Shown here: one piece after another, positions 57,247 through 64,000 of the stretch
Layout of the letters: each line of letters begins with the position of its first letter
How positions within the stretch are numbered: the first letter of the stretch is position 1
Assembly: GCA_947450475.1 (NCBI GenBank)
Contig: CANFVK010000006.1
Span: 116,238 to 180,237, forward strand
Origin: Bacteriovoracaceae bacterium
GTDB lineage: Bacteria > Bdellovibrionota > Bacteriovoracia > Bacteriovoracales > Bacteriovoracaceae
Length of the DNA stretch: 64,000 nt
Reading direction: 5' to 3'
The notes under the pieces: generated by a model
Databases searched by the model: none
What the model was told of the DNA's origin: nothing
Seen by the model: only the letters and a program-made list of their open reading frames with translations
Translations under genes and position numbers: made by a program

Positions 57247-58845
57247 ATGTCTTATCAAGTTCTGGCCAGGAAATGGCGACCAAAAAAATTTAAGGAAGTG
57301 ATTGGTCAGTCGCATGTGACACGAGCACTTCAAAATGCAGTCATCAATAAAAAAATTGGTCATGCTTTTATGTTAGTTGGAACTCGAGGAGTCGGAAAAA
57401 CATCAGTTGCAAGAATATTTGCCAAGGCGCTTCGTTGTGAACACACCACCAAAGATGGTGACTCGTGTGGTGAGTGCAGTGCCTGTTTAGATTTTGATAC
57501 AGATACTTCAATGAACGTTATAGAAATTGATGGAGCCTCTAACAACTCAGTGGATAATATCCGAGAGCTAATTGGAAATGTTCAGTATCTTCCGACTTCT
57601 GGAAAATACAAAGTTTACATCATCGATGAAGTGCATATGCTATCGACTAGCGCCTTCAACGCACTTTTAAAAACGTTAGAAGAACCACCGGCCCATGTCG
57701 TCTTTATTTTTGCGACAACAGAGTCCCATAAATTAATGGGAACAGTTTTATCTCGTTGTCAGCGTTTTGATTTTAGAAATGTTAGTTTGAAAGATCTCGT
57801 GTTGCATGTTGAAGAAATTGCAAGTGAAGAAAAAATAAAATTCGAGCGTCCCGAGTTGATTTCTCAAATCGCCTTGCAGGGAAAGGGATCGGTGAGAGAC
57901 ACGCTATCGCTCTTGGATCAAGTCTTAACTTTTTCTCAAAACAATTTTATAACCGAAGAAGGGCTCACTTCATCTCTGGGGATCGCTGGCCCATCGAGCA
58001 TAAAAGCTATTCGGGATGCACTCTATCGTGGAAACACTGAAATCCTTTCAAAAATATATGCAAAGCTTTTGGAAGAAAATGTTCCCGTTGTAAATATTGC
58101 AAATTCATTATTAGATGAACTTTTTAGCAATATAAAAGCGAAGTTAGAGTTAAGTGAAGCTGAACTGATTTGGATTTATGAGACGATCGCTCGAGAAACA
58201 ACCTGGATTTTTAGTTGTATTGCTCCAGAGAAGGCGTTTGAAGTCCTGCTTTACAAAGTAGCACTTAGAAGGTCTTTTTTTACCAATGGATCGACGTTCA
58301 AGGAAACGGGAGTTGAATCAACTTCAGCGCCCGCGGTGGATGCTAAGACTTCTGCATCAAGCCCAGTTCCAGTCCCCGTATCAGCTGCCCAGGGGTTTAA
58401 ACCGTCAACTGGTGTTTTGGGAGAATTTAGCTGGGAAGGATTTTTGGGATTTTTAACTGCGAAGTCGCCAGCCTTTGCTTCCAATCTAGAGCAAGGCAAC
58501 ATTGTTTCTCCTCTCCGACTTGAGGCCGGTGAATTGTTTGTGGAGTTGGGGTTTGGTTTTTCGGTGCAAGTTTTTTATGACTATTTGTCTGAAGCTGAAC
58601 CCAATGAAAAATTAAAAAACAGTCTTGCTGAATATTTCGATGTTGATAAAAACAAAATTTCACTAATGCTTCGTCAAGTTGAAGAAAGTGAAAGCTTCAT
58701 ATCAACAGCAGAAATAAAAGATCAGCTGGCAGAAATCTCACATCAAGAAAAAATAGATAATTTAAAAAATAATCCACGTGTGAAAGAAATAGAAAAGTTA
58801 TTTAATGCCAAAGTAGATAAGATAATAATTGAAACGAAAAAATAA
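57247..58845 (+). CDS. dnaX: DNA polymerase III subunits gamma and tau
   Basis: Clamp-loader ATPase, 532 aa. Motifs: Walker A GTRGVGKTSVARIFAKAL (residues about 44-61), zinc site CEHTTKDGDSCGECSAC, Walker B YIIDEVHMLSTSAFNALLK, sensor ATTESHKLMGTVLSRCQR, and GSVRDTLSLLDQVL. Beyond residue 350 there is a Ser/Ala/Pro linker (TSASSPVPVPVSA) and a short tau-like C-terminal domain. I see no evident frameshift signal at the gamma boundary. It forms an operon with ybaB (12 nt) and recR (2 nt). Confidence 0.96.
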   Translation: MSYQVLARKWRPKKFKEVIGQSHVTRALQNAVINKKIGHAFMLVGTRGVGKTSVARIFAKALRCEHTTKDGDSCGECSACLDFDTDTSMNVIEIDGASNNSVDNIRELIGNVQYLPTSGKYKVYIIDEVHMLSTSAFNALLKTLEEPPAHVVFIFATTESHKLMGTVLSRCQRFDFRNVSLKDLVLHVEEIASEEKIKFERPELISQIALQGKGSVRDTLSLLDQVLTFSQNNFITEEGLTSSLGIAGPSSIKAIRDALYRGNTEILSKIYAKLLEENVPVVNIANSLLDELFSNIKAKLELSEAELIWIYETIARETTWIFSCIAPEKAFEVLLYKVALRRSFFTNGSTFKETGVESTSAPAVDAKTSASSPVPVPVSAAQGFKPSTGVLGEFSWEGFLGFLTAKSPAFASNLEQGNIVSPLRLEAGELFVELGFGFSVQVFYDYLSEAEPNEKLKNSLAEYFDVDKNKISLMLRQVEESESFISTAEIKDQLAEISHQEKIDNLKNNPRVKEIEKLFNAKVDKIIIETKK

Positions 58846-58857
58846 GTAAGGAGCACT

Positions 58858-59169
58858 ATGAAAGGTCTTAATGGTTTAATGAAACAAGCTCAGCAGATGC
58901 AACAAAAAATGGCTACACTTCAAAAAGAACTTGAGTCAAGAGAATTGGAAACCTCATCTGGTGGCGGGATGATTAAAATTAAAATCACGGGTAAACAACA
59001 AATACTATCAATCGCTATCAATAAGGAATGCGTAGACCCTAACGACGTTGCAGGTCTAGAGGATTTAATTAAAACAGCAGTCAATCAAGCAATAAAGGAG
59101 TCTCAGGATATGGTGTCAAGTGCCATGTCAAAAATCACTGGTGGAATTAATATTCCCGGAATGTTTTAA
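58858..59169 (+). CDS. YbaB/EbfC nucleoid-associated protein
   Basis: Small DNA-binding protein, 103 aa. Family pattern: GLMKQAQQMQQKMATLQKEL coiled helix, then the SSGGGMIKIKITGKQQILSI strand and DLIKTAVNQAIKESQDM helix. It has the usual length and the usual place between dnaX and recR. AAGGAG lies 5 nt before ATG 58858. Confidence 0.95.
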   Translation: MKGLNGLMKQAQQMQQKMATLQKELESRELETSSGGGMIKIKITGKQQILSIAINKECVDPNDVAGLEDLIKTAVNQAIKESQDMVSSAMSKITGGINIPGMF

Positions 59170-59171
59170 AC

Positions 59172-59765
59172 ATGGAATTGCCTGAAAAGTTATTAAAAGT
59201 TGTGAAGCAATTTTCTCGACTCCCAGGGGTTGGAGAAAAAACAGCATTGCGCCAATCTCTGATTATGACAAAGTGGAACAAGGAAGACTTGATTGCTTTT
59301 GCGGAATCAATAAAAGGACTCGCTGAGCTTAACCATTGCCGCAAATGCGGAATGTTTTGTGATGATTGGCTCTGTAAAATTTGTACTGATGTCCATCGCT
59401 CACAGGCAAAAACCATGTGTGTTGTTGAGTCAGTTACTGATTGTCTCGCCATAGAGAGAAGTGGAAACTTTCGGGGAAAATTTCATATTCTTTTTGGTGT
59501 CCTTAATCCTCTGTTGGGCATTGGGCCCGATGAGCTGAAGTTAGATGCTCTTACAGAAAGAATTAAAACAGAAGGGGTTGAAGAAATTATTCTTGCCGTA
59601 AATCCTTCGGTTGAAGGTGATGCGACCTGCGCCTACATTAAACAACTACTACCCAGCACTATAAAAATAGACCGTATCGGATTTGGTATACCAATGGGGG
59701 GGAGTTTGGAGTTTGTTGACTCGTTGACAATAACTAAAGCCCTGGAGAATCGAAGACATCTATGA
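59172..59765 (+). CDS. recR: Recombination protein RecR
   Basis: Partner of RecO and RecF (recF at 5.2 kb) in loading RecA at gaps. It has the helix-hairpin-helix LPGVGEKTALRQSL, the four-cysteine zinc finger CRKCGMFCDDWLCKIC, and a TOPRIM domain with VVESVTDCLAIERSG and NPSVEGDATCAYI. Length 197 aa is standard. It starts 2 nt after ybaB and overlaps the next gene by 4 nt. Confidence 0.96.
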   Translation: MELPEKLLKVVKQFSRLPGVGEKTALRQSLIMTKWNKEDLIAFAESIKGLAELNHCRKCGMFCDDWLCKICTDVHRSQAKTMCVVESVTDCLAIERSGNFRGKFHILFGVLNPLLGIGPDELKLDALTERIKTEGVEEIILAVNPSVEGDATCAYIKQLLPSTIKIDRIGFGIPMGGSLEFVDSLTITKALENRRHL

Positions 59766-60289
59766 TGGAAAATAAAAATATTCCAAAATTTGTAGAAACT
59801 TTTTTTAAAGCATGTGAAATTGATGAGAAGCTAAATCGCTATGCTTTCTTTCTCATTCGATATGATGGAGTTGTTCTCTACCATAACAATAGCCAAGTGT
59901 CCTCTCAGTCAAATAAAAGTTCTATCGGAGCATTGCTTGGAGGAATCTGGCAAGCGGCAAAAGCCTTAGCGGAGTTTATACCAAATGAAGAAAAAGCCGA
60001 TGGTTACAGACTGAGTTTTGATACAACATCTCAGGGCGTTTACATTATCCCATTAAGTTTAAAAAGTGAGGAACTTTATCTCGGTTTGATTTACCACGAC
60101 GAGGTTAACCCAGGCTTTATAAAAAACAAAATGAGAGACATTGCTGTTAATCTTTCAGGTTTTTTAGAAGAAGGTCTAAAAAACTCTTCTGAAAAAAATA
60201 GAGGAAGTAAAAAAGAAGAAAATCATTATTTATTCGGCGATATTTCAGATTCTGAAATGGATCGTCTATTCGCATTTGCGAAAAACTGA
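59762..60289 (+). CDS. Roadblock/LC7-like protein, MglB candidate
   Basis: A 175-residue protein directly upstream of mglA (9 nt gap) and overlapping recR by 4 nt. The fold pattern fits a Roadblock domain: a short N-terminal helix, strand YAFFLIRYDGVVLYHN, the helix SIGALLGGIWQAAKALAEF, strands GVYIIPLSL and ELYLGLIYHD, and a final helix KMRDIAVNLSGFLEE. In Myxococcus the MglB Roadblock dimer is the GTPase-activating partner of MglA. Sequence similarity to MglB is low by eye, so the role comes from fold and position. It has an extra C-terminal tail ending SDSEMDRLFAFAKN. Confidence 0.72.
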   Translation: MMENKNIPKFVETFFKACEIDEKLNRYAFFLIRYDGVVLYHNNSQVSSQSNKSSIGALLGGIWQAAKALAEFIPNEEKADGYRLSFDTTSQGVYIIPLSLKSEELYLGLIYHDEVNPGFIKNKMRDIAVNLSGFLEEGLKNSSEKNRGSKKEENHYLFGDISDSEMDRLFAFAKN

Positions 60290-60298
60290 GGAAATATT

Positions 60299-60889
60299 AT
60301 GTCTTTTGTAAATTACGTAACAAAAGAAGTTAACTGCAAGATCGTTTATTATGGCCCGGGTCTAGGTGGGAAAACGACAAATATACAATACGTTTACCAA
60401 AAAACAAGTGGTGAAACTAAGGGCAATATTATTTCACTTAATACTGAAAATGAGCGAACACTTTTTTTTGACTTTCTTCCATTAGATCTTGGCGAAATTA
60501 GAGGCTTCAAAACCCGCTTCCATCTTTATACTGTTCCTGGGCAAGTTTTTTATGAGGCTTCAAGAAAATTGATCCTAAGAGGAGTTGATGGAATTATTTT
60601 TGTTGCAGATTCACAGGTTGAACGAATGGAATCTAATATCGAATCATTGAAATCACTTGAGAAAAACCTACAAGATCAAGGCTATGACATCGAAAAATTG
60701 CCTCTTGTTATTCAGTGGAATAAGCGCGATTTGCCAAACACAACATCCGTCAACGACTTACAAGAAGCTTTGAATAAATGGAAGGTTCCTGCGTTTGAAG
60801 CCGTTGCTGTTAAGGGAACTGGTGTCTTTGACACCTTGAAAATGATATCCAAGCTCGTCTTGATGAATCTCAAAGGTGGACTGGATTAG
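60299..60889 (+). CDS. mglA: MglA-type small Ras-like GTPase
   Basis: Polarity switch GTPase that controls gliding and type IV pili in Myxococcus and prey invasion in Bdellovibrio. The 196-residue protein closely follows Myxococcus MglA: SFVNYVTKEVNCKIVYYGPG, then P-loop GPGLGGKTTNIQ, ENERTLFFDFLPLDLGEIRG, switch II TVPGQVFYEASRKLILRG, and NKRDLP for guanine specificity. The TVPGQ threonine and the arginine in ENERTL, which serve catalysis in MglA, are present. It ends 3 nt from the convergent hydrolase gene. Confidence 0.93.
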   Translation: MSFVNYVTKEVNCKIVYYGPGLGGKTTNIQYVYQKTSGETKGNIISLNTENERTLFFDFLPLDLGEIRGFKTRFHLYTVPGQVFYEASRKLILRGVDGIIFVADSQVERMESNIESLKSLEKNLQDQGYDIEKLPLVIQWNKRDLPNTTSVNDLQEALNKWKVPAFEAVAVKGTGVFDTLKMISKLVLMNLKGGLD

Positions 60890-60892
60890 ATA

Positions 60893-62083
60893 TCAAAAAA
60901 TAAGTTTTTTGTAATTTAAAAAAATTATATGTGCCTTCATTAGTGCCTCTTGGTCATAAAAACTTGAACGACTTCCAACTAAATGATGCCCCTCAAGCAC
61001 TCCAAGGTTTATGCCTGAAAAATAAGAAGGAAATTGAGCATTTTCCACGTCGACGACACCATCGTTGGATTTTTGAGAGCGTAAAAAAGCTTTAGCGAGC
61101 ATCATCCAAACATGACTTTGATGCCATTTGGATTCAAATGCGATAGCGGTATAAAAAATTTTTGATGGAAGCGTTCTGTGGTTTCTTTTAAACCAACTTT
61201 CACGATAAGCCTTTGAAAGAGAGCGCTGAAGTTCTTTAGCCAGTAAATCAATTTTTTTTCCCAACATTTTTTTAGCGAAAACCTCTGGCACTTTTCCAAA
61301 AGCATTGACGATTTTTAAGATTCTATTGTTGACGTGCTCACTTCCCAGGATCGGCGTTGCGATAAATGAGACACCTAAAATATTTTCTGATAATTGATCT
61401 CCCTCATGTTTTAAAAAATGCAGGAGATCAATACCACCCTTAGAAAAGCAAAAAAACCAAAGCTTATCATCTGGATTAACCAAAAGGTATTCTGAGAGCT
61501 GTTTCTTCAGAGCAAGAGAATTCTCCTTGGAGCCCTTTTTGCCATTAACGATTGGAGCGATATGTTTTATTTGATGCTCATCAAGAAGGTTTTCAGCACC
61601 ACGCTTGAAGGCCGGTGTAGAAAAAATCTCATTTAAAACTCCTGAGATGAGAACGATTGTTACGTTAGCCTTGGGAACGGTTAACGCCGTCTTGTACTCA
61701 GAGTGAAGGTGTTTATGAGTTAATTCAGAGTAGATCGTTCGAAAAATTTCTGCGTCAGGGGCATTGAGAGATCGCTTGTTAATAACACAAGACAAAATTT
61801 CCTGAGCTCTTTCATTGTCGAGGTTTTTATTTTCAAATTTTCTTATATCTAAAAAAGACTTAAGGACAGTAAAGGCAGATCGACTAAGCCAGATGCCAGA
61901 ACTGGTGGCAGACAGTAAAGAGCGTAAAAAATCTTTTTTGGCGTGAGAAGATTTAATTTTTTGTAAATTAAAAACCAATTCTTCTAAAGAAGTGGATTTC
62001 GCATAAGCCAGTACTTCCCGACTTTTTCGTAGCCGAGAACGATACTGCGATAATGTATGACCGAAATAGACAACTGCATTCAT
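60893..62083 (-). CDS. Predicted alpha/beta-hydrolase (esterase/lipase-like)
   Basis: A 396-residue protein with no signal peptide. After about 150 helical residues, an alpha/beta-hydrolase core begins with NVTIVLISGVLNEIFS. The nucleophile elbow appears as FCFSKGGIDLL (FSKGG in place of GxSxG), a candidate acid is in SNDGVVDVENAQF, and a histidine in LEGHHLVGSRS. This serine-acid-histidine order fits lipases and polyester depolymerases. Substrate is unknown. Convergent with mglA; a 7-bp inverted repeat lies 8 nt upstream of its start. Confidence 0.68.
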   Translation of the reverse strand: MNAVVYFGHTLSQYRSRLRKSREVLAYAKSTSLEELVFNLQKIKSSHAKKDFLRSLLSATSSGIWLSRSAFTVLKSFLDIRKFENKNLDNERAQEILSCVINKRSLNAPDAEIFRTIYSELTHKHLHSEYKTALTVPKANVTIVLISGVLNEIFSTPAFKRGAENLLDEHQIKHIAPIVNGKKGSKENSLALKKQLSEYLLVNPDDKLWFFCFSKGGIDLLHFLKHEGDQLSENILGVSFIATPILGSEHVNNRILKIVNAFGKVPEVFAKKMLGKKIDLLAKELQRSLSKAYRESWFKRNHRTLPSKIFYTAIAFESKWHQSHVWMMLAKAFLRSQKSNDGVVDVENAQFPSYFSGINLGVLEGHHLVGSRSSFYDQEALMKAHIIFLNYKKLIF

Positions 62084-62090
62084 GTAAAGT

Positions 62091-62117
62091 TAACGATACC
62101 TAAAAAAAGCATCGTTA
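62091..62117 (-). repeat. Inverted repeat upstream of the hydrolase gene
   Basis: TAACGAT (62091-62097) and ATCGTTA (62111-62117) are perfect 7-bp arms with a 13-nt A-rich loop, between the hydrolase start (62083) and its likely promoter region. It may be an operator or a leader hairpin. Confidence 0.4.
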
Positions 62118-62228
62118 GGCAACTTGGAATAAATATCATTTAGTTTCACTCAAATGAATTTGTGTATTTTCATTTGCATAGCTTTCTCATAAAATGATTT
62201 TAATCAAATTAATAATTGTGAGGATCTT

Positions 62229-63074
62229 ATGTCAGAAATAAAAATTGGAGTCATCGGTGGAAGTGGTGTGTATAAAATTGACGGAATTGAGGTCGTGAAA
62301 GAACACGTTGTTAATACCCCTTTTGGTGCTCCCAGTTCAGCTATTGTTGAAGCTAAACTCAATGGCGCTTCGTTTTATTTTCTTCCTCGACATGGAAAAA
62401 ATCATACTCTTAATCCAAGTGAAGTTAATTATCGAGCCAATATTTTTGCAATGAAAGAGTTGGGCGTCGATTACCTAATCTCTGTGTCGGCCGTAGGTTC
62501 TTTAAAAGAAGAGTTTCCACCGACAACTTTTGTTATGGTGGATCAATTTATTGATTGGACTAAAGGAAAAAGAGAAAGAAGTTTTTTTACGAAAGGCATT
62601 GTTGGCCACGTATCAGTCGCAAATCCCGTAGAAAAGGGTTTGAAGAAAATGATTGTTGAAATCTGCAAGGAAGTTGGAATTAAGCATGGAGATGGTGGAT
62701 CTTATATTTGCATTGAAGGGCCTCAGTTTTCCTCAAAGGCGGAGTCAGCTATTTATCGCAGTTTCGGGGCTAGTGTGATTGGAATGACAAATGTTCCTGA
62801 GGCTTATCTAGCCAAAGAAGCCGGAATGGCCTATTCAACTATTGCCATGGTAACAGATTTTGATTGTTGGAAAGATTCACATTGTACACTTGAAGAGATA
62901 ATGAAAGTCATGGCGATTAATAACCAGCAGGCTCATGCGGTTTTAAAAAAACTTATACCAAAACTTTCAAAAAATAATATTTGGTATCAAAAAGAAAACG
63001 CTCAAGCCGTTTTAACAAAACCAAAAACTCCAAGTGAAGAACAAGCCAGAATCTTACAAGTGTTGATGCGCTAA
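62229..63074 (+). CDS. mtnP: S-methyl-5'-thioadenosine phosphorylase (MtnP family)
   Basis: Phosphorolyses 5'-methylthioadenosine, a polyamine-synthesis by-product, to adenine and methylthioribose-1-phosphate. Motifs: IGVIGGSGVYKIDGIE (phosphate loop), LPRHGKNHTLNPSEVNYRAN, SAVGSLKEEFPP, GGSYICIEGPQFSSKAES and VIGMTNVPEAYLAKEAGM. The last block with Asn-Val and DFDCWK (Asp pair) fits adenine-side MTA phosphorylases rather than guanosine-type PNPs. Length 281 aa. AGGAT lies 5 nt before ATG 62229. It overlaps rsmH by 1 nt. Confidence 0.92.
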   Translation: MSEIKIGVIGGSGVYKIDGIEVVKEHVVNTPFGAPSSAIVEAKLNGASFYFLPRHGKNHTLNPSEVNYRANIFAMKELGVDYLISVSAVGSLKEEFPPTTFVMVDQFIDWTKGKRERSFFTKGIVGHVSVANPVEKGLKKMIVEICKEVGIKHGDGGSYICIEGPQFSSKAESAIYRSFGASVIGMTNVPEAYLAKEAGMAYSTIAMVTDFDCWKDSHCTLEEIMKVMAINNQQAHAVLKKLIPKLSKNNIWYQKENAQAVLTKPKTPSEEQARILQVLMR

Positions 63075-64000
63075 TGAGTTATACCTCGCACTACTCCGTT
63101 TTGAAGCAAGAGTGTATCGACTTTCTTATTGCAAATGCTGAAGAAAATTCACCTGCTTATTTTGCAGATTTAACATTCGGTGGCGGTGGGCATTCGTTTG
63201 AGTTGCTGTATAAGTCGCCTCACTTTATGGTGCGTTCGACAGATCAAGATCCCGATGCGCTTAAAAATGGTTTTGCAAGAATAAAGGCAGAAGGAGTTGG
63301 TGAACGGATAAATCTTTTTGAAACAAACTTCATTAAATTTCCTGAGTTATCCAAAGAAAAATGTTCCGAAGTGTTTAAACTGGCCGGTGGTTTTCAGGGC
63401 ATTCTTTTAGATTTAGGAGTTTCTTCCCATCACTTTGATGAAGCCACTCGGGGATTTTCATTTCGTTTTGAGGGACCGCTGGACATGAGAATGAACAATG
63501 AATCAAATCAATTTCAGACTGCTGAAGATATTGTAAACGATTACAGCGTAGAGGCTTTAACCAAAATTTTTTTAGAATACGGGGAAGAAAAATACTCAAA
63601 AAAAATTGCTCAAAAAATTTGTGAAGATCGAATTAAAAAAAGAATAAAAACAACCAAGGATTTAGAAAATATTGTTTTCCATTGCTATCCCAAAGAGCAG
63701 CGATACGGCAAAACCAACCCTTCAACTCGGGTTTTTCAAGCTCTGAGACTTGAGGTAAATCGGGAGCTTGAGGTTTTAACCGAGACCATTAATCAATTAA
63801 TTCCGCTACTCAAAGTGGGAGGTCGGCTGGCGATCATAAGCTTTCATTCACTAGAAGATCGAATCGTAAAAAACTTATTTAAAGAAGCATCGGCCAGTAA
63901 TGATTGGCCGGTAGAAATATTAACTAAAAAGCCAGTAATACCCAGCGAGCAAGAAATTTTAAACAATTCTCGCTCAAGAAGTGCTAAACTAAGAGTGTTA
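63074..64000 (+). CDS. rsmH: 16S rRNA m4C1402 methyltransferase RsmH (3' end cut by window)
   Basis: Methylates N4 of C1402 in 16S rRNA. The frame opens at ATG 63074 (MSYTSHYSVLKQECIDFL) in the TAATG overlap with mtnP and runs 309 codons to the window edge without a stop. Motifs: ADLTFGGGGHSFELL, DQDPDAL, GILLDLGVSSHHFDEATRGF, GPLDMRMN, NPSTRVFQALRLEVNRE, GGRLAIISFHSLEDRIVK and, near the end, NNSRSRSAKLRVL. The C-terminal motif indicates that only a few residues are missing. RsmH commonly heads the division and cell-wall (dcw) cluster. Confidence 0.95.
   Translation, partial: MSYTSHYSVLKQECIDFLIANAEENSPAYFADLTFGGGGHSFELLYKSPHFMVRSTDQDPDALKNGFARIKAEGVGERINLFETNFIKFPELSKEKCSEVFKLAGGFQGILLDLGVSSHHFDEATRGFSFRFEGPLDMRMNNESNQFQTAEDIVNDYSVEALTKIFLEYGEEKYSKKIAQKICEDRIKKRIKTTKDLENIVFHCYPKEQRYGKTNPSTRVFQALRLEVNRELEVLTETINQLIPLLKVGGRLAIISFHSLEDRIVKNLFKEASASNDWPVEILTKKPVIPSEQEILNNSRSRSAKLRVL

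Noticed and set aside
57826..57842. A-rich run in dnaX as a gamma frameshift site
   Set aside because: It lies near residue 195 within the ATPase module, far before the expected gamma/tau boundary, and it does not match the A-AAA-AAG slippery pattern.

Overview
This window is a chromosomal segment spanning a replication-origin neighbourhood of an AT-rich Gram-negative bacterium. The signs are periplasmic chaperones, lipoproteins, outer-membrane barrels and a TadA/SRP/DnaX block. A Myxococcus-type MglA GTPase, several PilZ/TPR/lipoprotein genes and the grouping of gyrase with F0 subunits suggest the Bdellovibrionota (Bdellovibrio/Bacteriovorax-like) or a related deltaproteobacterial-type lineage. 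That placement is inference from gene content; no 16S gene is present.

Region 1 (1-13.95 kb): yidC(partial)-yidD-rnpA-rpmH run leftward and dnaA-[oriC]-dnaN-recF-gyrB-gyrA run rightward, the classic origin arrangement. The 548-bp dnaA-dnaN gap carries DnaA boxes, one perfect, and an AT-rich TAA-repeat tract. The rightward unit continues into a TPR lipoprotein and F0 ATP synthase genes (atpZ-like, atpI-like, atpB, atpE) and stops at a strong terminator shared with the opposing operon. The F1 genes and atpF are not here.

Region 2 (13.95-23.9 kb, leftward): mfd, parvulin foldase, SurA-like chaperone, pdxA, uvrA and a SpoU rRNA methyltransferase. This is a DNA-repair plus envelope-folding cluster. 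A 15-bp stem-loop sits directly against the SurA-like start codon.

Region 3 (23.9-42 kb, rightward): two complete, divergent sets of complex I membrane-arm genes, nuoA-H-J-K-L-M-N twice in tandem, with no peripheral-arm gene (B, C, D, E, F, G, I) in either. A 1069-residue GYF/TPR membrane protein follows 17 nt after the last one. This double membrane arm is the most striking feature of the window.

Region 4 (42-47.2 kb): a tRNA cluster (Ser-TGA, Ser-GCT, Arg-ACG). Next come an outer-membrane-type protein that appears to start at ATT and a 1037-residue lipoprotein with an internally duplicated module behind a near-consensus sigma-54 promoter. An RRM protein follows.

Region 5 (47.2-56.9 kb): DEAD-box helicase; a MoxR-DUF58-transglutaminase operon; a TauE/SafE permease; an orphan PstS; an OprD-like porin; a PilZ membrane protein; and tadA.

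Region 6 (56.9-64 kb): tRNA-Ser(GGA), SRP RNA with a clear promoter, dnaX-ybaB-recR, a Roadblock-like gene and mglA. A serine hydrolase, mtnP and the start of rsmH complete the window, rsmH being the likely start of the division/cell-wall cluster.
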